A DNA stretch of 64,000 nt from Nocardioides sp. (GCA_025924815.1 JAICHQ010000003.1:1-64000); one strand, 5' to 3'. Shown: positions 1 to 9,932, counted from the stretch's first letter. The notes: generated from the letters alone by a model not told the origin. Numbers and translations: made by a program.

Positions 1-549
1 CACCGGATCGGTGCCAGGACGCGCATGGCGGGCCTCGGCCGAGCCCGGGTCCGGGCCGTGCTCGGGGTCGTAGGGGACGTCGCTCCAGCGCGTCCAGCCG
101 CCGTCGGTGCGGGTGCGCGCCGTCACCGTCAGGGCCGACTCGGGGATCGCGTCGCCGTGCGCCCAGGTGACGCCGACCTCGCCGAACCCGGTGACCCGCT
201 GCGGCGTCGTCGTCAGCGTGCTCCCACCTCCGCGCTGCGGAGCCACGCGGGCGGAGGTGGTGGTCATCGCGCGGCCGGCCGTGGTCGTCGGCGAGGTCAG
301 CTGGACCTCGCGGACGTGCGCCTTCACCGGCGCCGTCGGGACCTTCGACTCCTTGACGGCCTCGGCGGTGTACGCCGACAGCGCGGCCGTCGAGCCCGGC
401 ACGGCCCCACCCTCGCCAGCGACCTCCGGACCCGTTCCGACCACGTCCAGGGTCACCACGCTGGCGGCCGGGGTGAGGGCGGTCAGCACCACACCGAGCG
501 CCAGCATCTGCTGGCACGCCGTGACGAAACGACTGCGGTGCGGGCTCAC
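1..549 (-). CDS. Secreted peptidoglycan-recognition/amidase-type protein (5' part only)
   Basis: The reading frame opens at GTG 549 and stays open for 183 codons to the left edge, so only the N-terminus is present. A GGAG lies seven bases before the GTG. Residues 1-30 form a signal peptide: basic MSPHRSR, a hydrophobic stretch ending ALTPAAS, then a low-complexity Ala/Thr/Pro-rich spacer. Residues about 115-165 (VTGFGEVGVTWAHGD, then TARTRTDGGWTRWSDVPYD) resemble the beta-rich N-terminal region of actinobacterial PGRP/N-acetylmuramoyl-L-alanine amidases. The zinc-binding catalytic domain would lie beyond the edge and cannot be seen. A role in peptidoglycan turnover outside the membrane is inference from this N-terminal similarity and from the envelope genes downstream. 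Confidence 0.7.
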   Translation of the reverse strand, partial: MSPHRSRFVTACQQMLALGVVLTALTPAASVVTLDVVGTGPEVAGEGGAVPGSTAALSAYTAEAVKESKVPTAPVKAHVREVQLTSPTTTAGRAMTTTSARVAPQRGGGSTLTTTPQRVTGFGEVGVTWAHGDAIPESALTVTARTRTDGGWTRWSDVPYDPEHGPDPGSAEARHARPGTDPV

Positions 550-579
550 GAAGCTGCTCCAGATGTGTGGGGGAAGGAG

Positions 580-612
580 TCACACGAGCAGCAAGTTTCA
601 CACCAGTCACAC
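580..612 (-). promoter_or_regulatory. Three TCACAC direct repeats in the amidase leader
   Basis: TCACAC occurs at 580-585, 598-603 and 607-612 on the + strand (GTGTGA on the gene strand), the last two exactly 9 bases apart. They lie 31-63 bases upstream of the amidase GTG, in the otherwise AT-richer stretch 585-680. Nine-base-spaced GTCACA-type repeats are described for MtrA, a response regulator that controls cell-wall hydrolases in actinobacteria. Assigning these repeats to MtrA is inference. Confidence 0.3.
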
Positions 613-695
613 GCGACGAGAAGGGGCTCTGAGTAACTACAAAAGTGTAATTTCCAGTCGACACGCCGGAAAACTCAAGATCCAGGGCCGACTCT

Positions 696-715
696 CTCCG
701 AGGGTTGCGCCGGAG
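696..715 (-). terminator. Weak hairpin after wzt
   Basis: CTCCG (696-700) and CGGAG (711-715) can pair across a 10-base loop, beginning 7 bases beyond the wzt stop codon. The stem is only five pairs and no T-run follows, so it is at most a weak intrinsic terminator or a stabilising 3' hairpin for the glf-glfT2-wzm-wzt transcript. Confidence 0.22.
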
Positions 716-721
716 GGGGCG

Positions 722-1522
722 TCAGATGTCCGCGCCCAGCTCCTCGTCGTCAGCCATCTCTTCCTCGATGTCGAGGGCGTTCTCGTTGTCGTCGTCGTAG
801 TGGAGGAACTTGATCCCCTCGTCGACGTCACCGTCGAACGCCTTGTGGCCCTTCTCCAGGACGATCACCCGGTCGCACATCTTGCGCACGGAGCCCGCGG
901 CATGGCTGACGTAGAACAGCGTGGTGCCGCTGTCGCGGATCTCCTGCATCTTGGCCAGGCACTTCTTCTTGAAGGGCCGGTCACCGACCGCGAGCACCTC
1001 GTCGGCCAGGAAGATGTCGGCGTCGACGTGGATGGCGACGGCGAAGCCGAGCCGCGCGAACATGCCGGAGGAGTAGTGGCCGACCGGCGAGTCGAGGAAC
1101 CGGCCGATGTCGGCGAACTCGACGATGTCGTCGAACTTGCGCCGGGTCTCGGCCTCGGACATGCCGAGGATCGCGGCGTTCAGGTAGACGTTGTCGCGCC
1201 CGCTCAGCTGGGGGTGGAAGCCCGCGCCAGTGGCGATCAGACCGGCCGTCCGGCCGCGGGTGAGCACCTTGCCCGAGTCGGGTCGCATGATCCCGTTGAT
1301 CATCTTCAGCAAGGTGCTCTTCCCGGAGCCGTTGAGTCCCATCAGCCCGATCGACTCACCCTGCTGGACGGTGAACGACACGTCGTTGACGGCCAGGAAC
1401 GAGTCGGAGAGCTCCTGCTGGCGCAGCATCGCGACGCTCATCTGCTTCAGGGTCCGGTGGTAGCGCAGCGTGAAGGTCTTCGACACGTGGCGTACGACGA
1501 TCGAGCGGTCTTCCTTCCTCAC
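722..1522 (-). CDS. wzt: ABC transporter ATPase, polysaccharide (galactan) export
   Basis: This 266-residue ATPase would power export of a lipid-linked polysaccharide across the membrane with the permease encoded 10 bases upstream. The Walker A motif GLNGSGKST is at residues 62-70, the ABC signature YSSGM at 150-154 and Walker B IFLADE at 170-175, followed by an H-loop (YVSH). The N-terminal YHRTLKQM insert before the nucleotide-binding core is typical of the Wzt/RfbE group (mycobacterial Rv3781). The C-terminus is a short acidic tail rich in D and E, with no carbohydrate-binding domain of the O-antigen Wzt type. It is the last gene of the operon and starts at GTG 1522. Confidence 0.88.
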   Translation of the reverse strand: MRKEDRSIVVRHVSKTFTLRYHRTLKQMSVAMLRQQELSDSFLAVNDVSFTVQQGESIGLMGLNGSGKSTLLKMINGIMRPDSGKVLTRGRTAGLIATGAGFHPQLSGRDNVYLNAAILGMSEAETRRKFDDIVEFADIGRFLDSPVGHYSSGMFARLGFAVAIHVDADIFLADEVLAVGDRPFKKKCLAKMQEIRDSGTTLFYVSHAAGSVRKMCDRVIVLEKGHKAFDGDVDEGIKFLHYDDDNENALDIEEEMADDEELGADI

Positions 1523-1532
1523 GGTTCCGTCC

Positions 1533-2432
1533 TCACAGCAGACGCTCCGGAATGCGTCGTTCGAGACGGGTGAAGGTCGACTGCGCGATCGCCAGGATCA
1601 CCAGGCTGATGACCAGGGCGCGCAGTGACAGCCACAGCATGTTCGGTGGCATGTCGATGTGGGCGGTGTGCGCCGGGTGGGAGGTCGCCCCGACCCAGAA
1701 CGCGCGCTGGAACGCGAGCACCGCCTCGGTGATCGGGTTCAGCAGGTAGATGGACGTGTGGCCGTGGAACCGCTGGGCGACCAGCGTGTAGGGGTACATC
1801 ATCGGAACGCCGAAGCGGACGAAGTTGCTCAGCACGTTCACCGCGTTCGAGACGTCGCGCAGGAACACGTTGGCGGCACTGAACATCAGCGCCAGCGCCG
1901 TGCCGAGGGTCATGCTGATCAGCAGGCCGAGCACTCCGAAGACCAGTCCCATCGCGTCCGGACGCCAGCCCGAGATCAGGGTCGCGACCAGGAGGATCGC
2001 GACCTGCGGCACGACGTGGAACAGCGAGACCAGCATCGAGGCGACCGGGAACATCTCGCGCGGCACGGCCATCTTCTGCACCAGCGACTTGTTGCGCACG
2101 ATCGAGCGGGTGCCGGCGTTCATCGTCTCGGTGAAGAAGTGGACGACGATCAGGCCGGCGAAGACGTGGACGGCGAAGTCCTCGGTGCGCTGGGCACGGC
2201 CGAAGAGGATGCCCATCACGAAGTAGTAGATGAAGAACTGGCTCAGCGGGTTGACGTAGGACCACAGCAGCCCGAGCACCGAGCCCTGGTAGCGCGCGGC
2301 GATCTCGCGACGTACCAGCAGGCTGAGGATGTAGCGATGGCGGAACACCTCGAGGATGCCCTGCTCCGACCACGGCGGTCGCAGCGGGGCGTCCACCGGG
2401 CGCCGACGCATCGGCGTCGCGGGTGCGCTCAC
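1533..2432 (-). CDS. wzm: ABC-2 type polysaccharide export permease
   Basis: This 299-residue integral membrane protein of the ABC-2/Wzm family forms the channel for the ATPase encoded after it. It has a cytoplasmic N-terminus containing the conserved FRHRYILSLLVRREIAARYQ-type entry helix, then about six hydrophobic segments (for example VAILLVATLI and FGVLGLLISMTLGTALAL). The conserved family pattern LGLLWSYVNPLSQFFIYY is near residues 53-70. The start is GTG 2432, seven bases after the glfT2 stop. The gene order glf-glfT2-wzm-wzt makes galactofuranan the likely cargo. That is an inference from neighbours. Confidence 0.88.
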   Translation of the reverse strand: MSAPATPMRRRPVDAPLRPPWSEQGILEVFRHRYILSLLVRREIAARYQGSVLGLLWSYVNPLSQFFIYYFVMGILFGRAQRTEDFAVHVFAGLIVVHFFTETMNAGTRSIVRNKSLVQKMAVPREMFPVASMLVSLFHVVPQVAILLVATLISGWRPDAMGLVFGVLGLLISMTLGTALALMFSAANVFLRDVSNAVNVLSNFVRFGVPMMYPYTLVAQRFHGHTSIYLLNPITEAVLAFQRAFWVGATSHPAHTAHIDMPPNMLWLSLRALVISLVILAIAQSTFTRLERRIPERLL

Positions 2433-2439
2433 GGCGTGG

Positions 2440-4442
2440 TCACTCCTCGGGCTCCGTCCACGGTCGGAACGTCTCGTCCCACGCCTCGGGCGAGGTGATC
2501 TCGGCCAGCGCCTCGCGGTACTCCGCGGCCAGCGAGTCCCACTCGCGCCGGAAGCGGTCGTGCAGGGCGAGCGTGCGTCGCATCAGGTCGCGGAACTGGG
2601 CCGGGTCACGCCGGTAGAGCGCGGCCGAGGTGCCGTCGTTCATCGACACGATCGCGGAGTCGTAGCGCGCCAGCCGGTACCACTTGGCGTCCATCGCCGG
2701 CAGCTCGGTCTCGGGGAACTCCCCGGCGAGCTTGCGGCGCGGGCGCAGCTGGCGCAGCGGGGCGAGCCCGGCCGTGATCAGCTGCGAGCGTCGGCTGGGC
2801 ACCTCGCTGTCGGACCTGCCCTTGCGCGGTGGCTTCTCGCGGCGCACCGGTGGGAAGTCGTCCGGGTCGGCGTGGAGCTGGGCGTCCGAGAACTGCTTGC
2901 GGAACGCGTTGACGTCGGCCAGGCGGTGCGACAACAGCTCGTGGAGGCCGCGCGGGCCGGCGAGGACGTCCTCCATCGCCATCAGCCGGAGCTCGGCCGT
3001 GGAGTACTGCATCGACACCAGGTGGGCGATCTGGTGGTTCAGGCTCTCGCGGAGGAGCCGGCCGCCCTTGGGGTACGACGAGTGGAGCAGCGCCGCGACC
3101 AGTCGGTTGCGGTGGTGGAAGTACGACTGCCAGTCGACGGCGTCGTTCTTGTCGGTCCACGGCACGTGCCAGACCGCCGCACCCGGGAAGGTGACCGTCG
3201 GGAAGCCGTGCTCGCGGGCGCGCAGGCCGTACTCGCTGTCGTCCCACTTGATGAACAGCGGCAGGGACAGACCGATCTCGTCGATCACCTGGCGCGGGAT
3301 CAGGCACATGAACCAGCCGTTGAAGTCGACGTCCTGGCGCTTGTGCAGCCAGCGGGACGAGCGCAGGTTGCGCGCGGCCAGGTCCCACTCGGGGTAGGAG
3401 TCGAGCGGCGTCATCCACCAGAAGCGCCACGGGTGGATGATCTCCCCGAAGCTGTGCAGCCGCGACCGCGAGTAGAGGCTGAACATGTGGCCGCCGACGA
3501 TCGTCGGCCGCTTGGCCAGATCGCCGAAGGTGACCGCGCGGATGATGCCCTCGGGCTCGCACACGACGTCGTCGTCCATCATCAGCGCATACGTCGCAGT
3601 GCCCTTGCGCAGCGACTCCATCTGGCCGCGCGCATAGCCGCCCGAGCCGCCCAGGTTGCCCTGCACGATCACCCGCAACCGCTCCCCGAGGGCCTTCTCC
3701 GCGGCCGGGAAGAACTCCGAGCCGGTCACCGGCTTGGCGCCCTGGTCCATGACGAAGACGGTGTCGACGTACGGCGCCAGGTCCTCGTCGTCGCCGATCT
3801 GCTTGAGGAGCTTGGAGCAGAAGTCGGGCAGGATCGTGGTGATGGCGATGTCGGTGGTGCCGTGCTCGGCCCGGTCCTCCGGGACCTCGGCCGTCCACTC
3901 CGCCGACCGCACCACGGCGTCCTCGTCGCCACCGACGACGTCGTACCAGTACCACCCACCGTCGACGAACGGCGTCAGGCTGAGCTCGAAGACGAACCGG
4001 CCGGTGCCGTCGGGCTCGGTCACGCCGGAGGCGACGCGCTGCGAGCGGCCGTTGGCCATCGACTTGTAGACGGTGACGCTGGCGCCCTTCCCGCTCACCG
4101 TCACCGTCAAGGTGACGTCCGAGACCTCGGTCCACCGTCGCCAGTACGACGCCGGGAACGCGTTGAAGTAGGTGCCGAAGGACAGGCGCTGGCCCTGACG
4201 CACCCGCAGCGCCGTGCGCGACTCGATCTGGTCGGGGTGGACGCTAGCCCCGGTCGAGGTGGTCTGCCGGATCGCCGCCTGGTTGAGCTCCTTGGCCGCC
4301 CGGTTGCCGCCGACCTGGTACTTGTCGGCGTCCAGACGCGCGTCCTCGGGGTCGACGTAGAGCGCCATCACGTCGGTGTCGCGGTCCAGCGGCAGGATCT
4401 GTCGCTGCAGCAACCTCACGTTGGTCGAGCCTGTCGAGACCA

Positions 4443-4443
<1 letters not shown>
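2440..4443 (-). CDS. glfT2: Bifunctional galactofuranosyltransferase GlfT2 (galactan polymerase)
   Basis: The 667-residue enzyme (mycobacterial GlfT2 is about 640) extends galactan using UDP-galactofuranose at the inner membrane face. An N-terminal beta-sandwich region (about 80-190) precedes a GT-A domain with GNLGGSGG at 261-268, the metal-binding DDD at 289-291 in the context LMMDDDVV, the WDD acceptor-side acidic pair at 399-401, and the conserved His of WHVPW at 425. A helical C-terminal domain follows. The start chosen is GTG 4443, which overlaps the glf stop as TAGTG and has GGAGGAG ten bases upstream. A second GTG at 4419 lacks such a site. The first residues (STGST) are encoded by a dispersed repeat. 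Confidence 0.92.
4423..4441 (+). repeat. Dispersed 19-bp repeat, copy 1
   Basis: This is one of four copies of a sequence close to GGTCGAGC(C/T)NGTCGAGACC seen in this window (also 7171-7189, 8168-8186 inverted, 60377-60395). The two halves are an imperfect inverted repeat (GGTCGAG / CTCGACC type). This copy sits on the glf stop/glfT2 start junction and is translated into the first glfT2 residues. Confidence 0.7.
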
Positions 4444-5717
<1,274 letters not shown>

Positions 5718-5773
5718 TCATGAGCGAGATCACGCGGACTACAGTGCGGCAGCACACTCACTGGGGAGGCGCC

Positions 5774-6259
5774 ATGTTCGAGACCGTCGAGGAGAAGGCC
5801 GCGAAGAAGCAGGCCCACGACGAGGAACAGGCCCGCGAGGCGGCCGCCGAGGCCGCCCGCGACCAGGCCGCTGCCGACGAGCAGGCGCGTCGTGCCTGGA
5901 TGGCGAGCCCGGTGGGCGGCGCTAGCGCCGCCAAGCAGGCGGGGCAGGAGTTCTTCGAGGTGCAGCTGCAGGTCGGGTCGCACACGGGTACGGCGTCGTG
6001 GGGCGCCGCCACCGGGAGGCGGGTCAGGATCAGCTCGGCCGGCACGCTCGGCGACATCGAGCAGGTCGGGTGGCGACTCGAGCACGCCGGCCACGTGTTC
6101 ATGGTGACCGGCCAGACCAGCACCGACCGGGTCTTCCTGAGCGGGGAGAACACCGCCGTCAGCGGCTCCATGGTCGGTGTCTGTCTGTTCCGCAACGACC
6201 GGTCCGTCGCGGCGCCGGTCGGCGGGGGCCCGTCCGCCGGCGCGCCGCCTCAGCCGTAG
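5774..6259 (+). CDS. Uncharacterised protein with charged N-terminal helix
   Basis: I do not recognise this 161-residue protein. Residues 1-40 are Ala/Glu/Gln/Lys-rich with no prolines (AAKKQAHDEEQAREAAAEAA) and should form a long amphipathic helix or coiled coil. Residues 55-140 look like a compact beta-rich domain (VQLQVGSHTGTASWG, then VGWRLEHAGHVFMVTGQ), and the tail is Pro/Gly-rich. It has no signal peptide or membrane segment. ATG 5774 is chosen because GGGGAGG stands four bases before it. A TACAGT -10-like hexamer lies about 30 bases upstream. It diverges from glf and converges on a glycosyltransferase gene. The C-terminal domain may bind membranes or ligands, but nothing in the sequence settles this. 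Confidence 0.7.
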   Translation: MFETVEEKAAKKQAHDEEQAREAAAEAARDQAAADEQARRAWMASPVGGASAAKQAGQEFFEVQLQVGSHTGTASWGAATGRRVRISSAGTLGDIEQVGWRLEHAGHVFMVTGQTSTDRVFLSGENTAVSGSMVGVCLFRNDRSVAAPVGGGPSAGAPPQP

Positions 6260-6270
6260 GACGGGGTCGG

Positions 6271-7200
6271 CTACCGCCTCGTCGGCAGGCCGCGCATGCC
6301 TCGGGCATCGCGCACCGCCGTCAGCACGTTGCGTGCCTCGGCTCGCCCACCGCGGATCGGACTCAGCGCTGTGACGACGGCGGCGATCACGTACGGCTTG
6401 GCCCGGACCAGCGGGTTGGTCCCGTAGCGGAAGTGGACGGCGAACAGGTTGCGGTACATGTAGTAGCCCTTCCACGTCGCCAGGGCGTACTGCTGGTCGA
6501 ACTCCAGCTGGCGCACCAGGATCGCGTCCCGGATCGCCCAGATGTGGTAGCCGGCACGGCGGGCCCGGAAGGCGAAGTCGACGTCGTCGTAGAAGATGAA
6601 GAAGGAGTCGTCCGGCAGCCCGATCGCCGCGACCACCTCGCGTCGTACCAGGAAGCCCTCGAACGCGACCACGTCGAGCTCGACCCGGGCGGGCATCCGC
6701 GACCGCTCGCCGTACGCCGTCTCGACACTGGCGCGCTTGGGACGGATCGACCAGGGGCGCGTGAGGTCGAAGTCGATGGCGGCCTTCTCGACGAGGTGGC
6801 CGCGGAGGTCCTCTCGCACGCACATCAGGCAGGCCTCGTCCTGGGCCATCAGGACCGCCAGGCAGTCCGGCGCGGGGACCACGTCGTCGTCGACCAGCCA
6901 GATGCGGTCGAACCCGTGTCCGTATGCCGCCTCGACGCCGGCGTGGAACCCCCCGGCGCCACCGGTGTTGGTCTCGAGCCGGATGCGCTGGAGCTCGAGG
7001 CCCGCGTAGCGGTCGAGCACGTCGTGGGTGTGGTCGGTGCTGGCGTTGTCGACGACGATCACGGCGTCGGGCCGACGGGTCTGGGCGACCAAGCCGTCGA
7101 GCATCCGGACGAGCAGGTCGGCCCGGTTGAAGGTGACGACGACGACGGCGACGGACTCGTGCGGGTCGCCGGCCGAGCCCGTCGAAACCTGGTCGCTCAC
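6271..7200 (-). CDS. GT2 glycosyltransferase, GlfT1-like
   Basis: This 309-residue family 2 glycosyltransferase starts with the classic AVVVVTFNRADLL strand and VVDNASTDHT. It contains the galactofuranosyltransferase-type NTGGAGGFHAG segment, and the metal-binding triad is in WLVDDDVVP. A second acidic site, FIFYDDVDFAFRARR, matches the general base region. It starts at GTG 7200, overlapping the upstream glycosyltransferase stop as GTGA, so the two are translated together. Residues 5-9 are encoded by a dispersed repeat copy. The GGAGGF motif and the neighbourhood suggest a galactofuranose or related transfer to the growing cell-wall glycan. The actual sugar and acceptor cannot be read from sequence. 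Confidence 0.83.
   Translation of the reverse strand: MSDQVSTGSAGDPHESVAVVVVTFNRADLLVRMLDGLVAQTRRPDAVIVVDNASTDHTHDVLDRYAGLELQRIRLETNTGGAGGFHAGVEAAYGHGFDRIWLVDDDVVPAPDCLAVLMAQDEACLMCVREDLRGHLVEKAAIDFDLTRPWSIRPKRASVETAYGERSRMPARVELDVVAFEGFLVRREVVAAIGLPDDSFFIFYDDVDFAFRARRAGYHIWAIRDAILVRQLEFDQQYALATWKGYYMYRNLFAVHFRYGTNPLVRAKPYVIAAVVTALSPIRGGRAEARNVLTAVRDARGMRGLPTRR
7171..7189 (+). repeat. Dispersed 19-bp repeat, copy 2 (diverged)
   Basis: GGCCGAGCCCGTCGAAACC differs from copy 1 at three positions. It lies inside the 5' coding end of the glycosyltransferase gene and supplies its VSTGS residues, much as copy 1 supplies STGS to glfT2. Confidence 0.5.
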
Positions 7201-8114
7201 CGCAGGAACCTCTCGTGGCCGGTGAAGTCACCGCGCAGTGCGTCGTGCCAGGCGCCGATGCTGAGCCGGATGCGCGACGAGTCGCGTCGGGTGAACGTGT
7301 AGAACCACAGTGTCTTCGCGACGAAGGCCAGCGCATGGAGCGGGCCACCGTACTCGCGGAGGTTGACCAGGTTGTTGCGCGCCATGCAGTAGTGCTTGAG
7401 GTCGCTCGGGGTGTCGTTGTACGTCGTACGGCCGAACGCCATCGGCGTGCCGAGGGCCCCCACCGACGGGTGCCGGACGACCGCGTCGACGACCGTCGCG
7501 ATGCGCGCTCCGGCGCGCTCGGCGCGCAGACGGTACTCGTGGTCGTCGCCCCAGATGAAGAACTCGGCGCGCGGCAGGCCGATCCGCTCGACGAGCTCGC
7601 GGGTCACCAGCACGCCGTTGAACGGGATCACGATGTCGCGGATAAGCCCGGCCGTCGCCGCTCGTCGTACGTCGGCCATGGCATGCACGACCCGGGTGCC
7701 GCCGGGCAGCCGGATGGGGAACACCAGCCGCTCGGGGTCGTCGCGGTCGACCACGACCGGGCCCCAGAAGTCGAGCCCGTCCGTCTGGCTCATCAGTGTC
7801 GCCAGGCAGCCCGGCTCCGGCGTCCCGTCGTCGTCCATCAGCCAGACCAGGTCGGCGCCGCGCTCGACCGCCCACTCCAGGCCGTCGTGGAACCCGCCGG
7901 CCCCGCCGGAGTTGCGATCGAGGGTCCGTCCGTGGACCCGAGGGTCGCCGAGCGACGCCAGCCACTCGCCGGTGCCGTCGGTGGACGCATTGTCGACCAC
8001 CAGCACCTCGTCGAGATCCGGTACGTCGACCAGCACCGTGATCAGGTCCTGCACCATCTCGAGCCGGTTGAAGGTCACCACGACGGCGGCGATGCGTCGG
8101 TGGTCGGTGGGCAC
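7197..8114 (-). CDS. GlfT1-like galactofuranosyltransferase
   Basis: This 305-residue GT2 enzyme has AAVVVTFNRLEMV, VVDNASTDGT, NSGGAGGFHDG and the DDD triad in WLMDDDGTP. It also has RLVFPIR, PFNGVLV and FFIWGDDHEYRLRA, segments that I recall as characteristic of mycobacterial GlfT1 (Rv3782). GlfT1 adds the first galactofuranose residues to the lipid-linked linker. The family would therefore prime the polymer that GlfT2 extends. The start is GTG 8114: TAGGGT ends seven bases upstream and no ribosome binding site is present, so the message is probably leaderless. The stop overlaps the next gene. The priming role is inferred from the family. Confidence 0.83.
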   Translation of the reverse strand: MPTDHRRIAAVVVTFNRLEMVQDLITVLVDVPDLDEVLVVDNASTDGTGEWLASLGDPRVHGRTLDRNSGGAGGFHDGLEWAVERGADLVWLMDDDGTPEPGCLATLMSQTDGLDFWGPVVVDRDDPERLVFPIRLPGGTRVVHAMADVRRAATAGLIRDIVIPFNGVLVTRELVERIGLPRAEFFIWGDDHEYRLRAERAGARIATVVDAVVRHPSVGALGTPMAFGRTTYNDTPSDLKHYCMARNNLVNLREYGGPLHALAFVAKTLWFYTFTRRDSSRIRLSIGAWHDALRGDFTGHERFLR

Positions 8115-8121
8115 CTCTGGA

Positions 8122-8127
8122 ACCCTA
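8122..8127 (-). promoter_or_regulatory. Leaderless -10 element for the GlfT1-like gene
   Basis: TAGGGT on the minus strand ends seven bases before GTG 8114, a spacing that puts the transcription start on the start codon. There is no Shine-Dalgarno sequence in between. Confidence 0.55.
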
Positions 8128-8167
8128 GTAGCCGACCCAGGCACCCGGCGGGACCCGCCGATGTCGC

Positions 8168-8186
8168 GGTCTCGACGGGCTCGACC
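8168..8186 (-). repeat. Dispersed 19-bp repeat, copy 3 (inverted)
   Basis: Read on the minus strand this is GGTCGAGCCCGTCGAGACC, one base different from copy 1. It is the only fully intergenic copy, between the GlfT1-like gene and the DUF1905 gene. Confidence 0.65.
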
Positions 8187-8197
8187 GACGAGAGCGT

Positions 8198-8485
8198 TCA
8201 GATGTCGATGGTGAGGTGGACCGTGACCTCGTCGCCGAGCACCAGCCCCTCGGGCCTGCGCACCGCGTCCTTGATCGGCACCACGTACCCGCCGTCCTTG
8301 GGCGACAAGGACGTGGTGAAGTCGGTCTCGCCGATCCGGCCGCGGACCGGGATCATCCCCCAGCCGTAGGTGACGAACGCCGAGGTCTCGCGGATCTGGT
8401 CCGCCTCGTCCTCCGGCACGGCCAGGAAGTGGTACGGCGCGGGGCCGCGCCACTCGAACATCGGCGCTGCGAACTCCAGGTCCAC
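8198..8485 (-). CDS. DUF1905 family protein
   Basis: This 95-residue small protein has the DUF1905 pattern: an N-terminal LEFAAPMFEWRGPAPYHFLAVP strand pair, a GWGMIPVRGRIGETDFTTSL core, and a C-terminal ...GDEVTVHLTID strand. Members are small beta-barrel proteins of unknown function, sometimes fused to YdeI-like domains. Here it is stand-alone. It starts at GTG 8485, ten bases after the stop of the LCP gene, so the two are probably co-transcribed. No catalytic residues can be assigned. Confidence 0.8.
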   Translation of the reverse strand: MDLEFAAPMFEWRGPAPYHFLAVPEDEADQIRETSAFVTYGWGMIPVRGRIGETDFTTSLSPKDGGYVVPIKDAVRRPEGLVLGDEVTVHLTIDI

Positions 8486-8495
8486 GACCGCGACC

Positions 8496-9932
8496 TCAGC
8501 AGACGGCGCCGAGGTTGTTGGACTGGTTCGCCGCGTACCCCGACTTCAGCGACCCGATCGAGCCACCGGTCACCCCGGCCGGCATCTTCGCGCGGTGGTG
8601 GTGGGCGCCGGGGGCACTCGGGTGCTCGGACCGGTCGATGGCCTGGCGCACCTTGCGCTTGATCAGCGCGATGTCCGGGTCACCGGTGTTGATCAGCGGC
8701 GGGACCAGCGACAGCGTCGCGACCGGCTGGCCCTTGGCCTTCAACGCCAGAGCCATGAACGTGTCGACCTCGCTGGCCGGGATGTCGGTGGAGATCATCT
8801 GCGACGACGCCTTGGCGATCTTCTCGAAGTTGGTGAGCACCGTCTGTGGGCTGATCTGGTGGAGCATGGCGTTCATCACGCACTTCTGCCGCGCCATCCG
8901 CGAGTAGTCGTCGGAGCTGTCGCGCGAGCGCGCGAACCACAGTGTGTCGAAGCCGTTGAGCTTGCGCACGCCGGGCTTGATGTAGCCCGTCACGTCGGCC
9001 CCGAGACCGCCGACCGGGATCGGCTGGCGCACGTTGAGGGTCACGCCGCCGACCGCGTCGACGAGTCCGCGGAAGCCGGCCAGGTTGACGAACGCCCAGT
9101 AGTTGATCCGAAGCCCGGTGATGCCCTCGATCGCCGAGGTCGTCGCCACCATGCCGGGATCCTTCACTCCCTTGAAGAGGCCCTGGTGGTCACCGACCCA
9201 GGTGTTCACCCCGTTGAGCTCACAGTCGGGATACCCACAGTTGAAGCCGTGCGGCCACGCCTTGCGCATCACCGAGCCCCGGGCGAAGGGAAAGTTCGTC
9301 ATGTTGCGCGGCAGCCCGATCAGCACGGTCTTGCCGGTGGAGGCGTCGATGCTGGCGACGGTCATCGAGTCGGTGCGCAGGCCCCAACGGCCCGCCCCCG
9401 AGTCGCCGCCGACGAGCAGGACGTTGAAGCGCCCGTCGTTGGCGCTGTGCACGGTGTCGCCGGAGAACATGGTGAGGATGAAGGTGCGCTGGACGCCGAC
9501 CAGGTGGGCGCCGAACAGGAGCGTGCCCGCGACCGAGAAGCAGAGGATGCCGTTGAGCCCGACCACGGCCCGGCGGTGACCCAGCGACAGCGACAGCGGC
9601 TGCCCGATCCGCCAGGCGTCCAGGAACAAGAAGGCCCACCCGATGGCCACCAGCATCAGCCCTGTGCGCAGCACCCCGAGCGCCGTCGTGTCGGAGACGA
9701 ACCAGAAGACGTACTGGTGATGGAGCGTCGCCACCACCAGGCCCACCATCGAGGCGACCAGCAGCGTCGCCCAGGTCCGGGTGGCGATCCGGCCGACCCG
9801 GCGGTTGCCGGCGACCAGCTGCGCCGAGCCGGGGACGACCAGGGTCATCACCATCAGCATCAGCGCTCGTCGGTACCGGACGCCCGCGGCGCGGTCCCGG
9901 GCGGTGGCCCGAGCGGTGGGAGACGGCCCCAT
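8496..9932 (-). CDS. LytR-CpsA-Psr (LCP) family protein, multi-spanning
   Basis: LCP enzymes transfer undecaprenyl-linked glycopolymers onto peptidoglycan. This 478-residue protein has about four N-terminal membrane segments (for example ALMLMVMTLVVPGSAQLVAG and TLLVASMVGLVVATL) rather than the usual single anchor. The extracellular LCP domain follows, with LLVGGDSGAGRWGLRTDSM, the LIGLPRNM strand, INYWAFVNLAGFRGLVDAVGGV and the Arg-rich FARSRDSSDDYSRMARQ. Arg and Asp residues of these motifs bind the pyrophosphate. ATG 9932 is chosen, though an in-frame GTG upstream is possible and no strong ribosome binding site exists. It diverges from a second LCP gene. Attaching the galactan made nearby is an attractive inferred role. 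Confidence 0.88.
   Translation of the reverse strand: MGPSPTARATARDRAAGVRYRRALMLMVMTLVVPGSAQLVAGNRRVGRIATRTWATLLVASMVGLVVATLHHQYVFWFVSDTTALGVLRTGLMLVAIGWAFLFLDAWRIGQPLSLSLGHRRAVVGLNGILCFSVAGTLLFGAHLVGVQRTFILTMFSGDTVHSANDGRFNVLLVGGDSGAGRWGLRTDSMTVASIDASTGKTVLIGLPRNMTNFPFARGSVMRKAWPHGFNCGYPDCELNGVNTWVGDHQGLFKGVKDPGMVATTSAIEGITGLRINYWAFVNLAGFRGLVDAVGGVTLNVRQPIPVGGLGADVTGYIKPGVRKLNGFDTLWFARSRDSSDDYSRMARQKCVMNAMLHQISPQTVLTNFEKIAKASSQMISTDIPASEVDTFMALALKAKGQPVATLSLVPPLINTGDPDIALIKRKVRQAIDRSEHPSAPGAHHHRAKMPAGVTGGSIGSLKSGYAANQSNNLGAVC

Noticed and set aside
107-1573. Long + strand open frame opposite the amidase and wzt
   Set aside because: It is antisense to two genes with clear motifs (signal peptide, Walker A/B); its product is low-complexity, as expected for antisense frames in GC-rich DNA.
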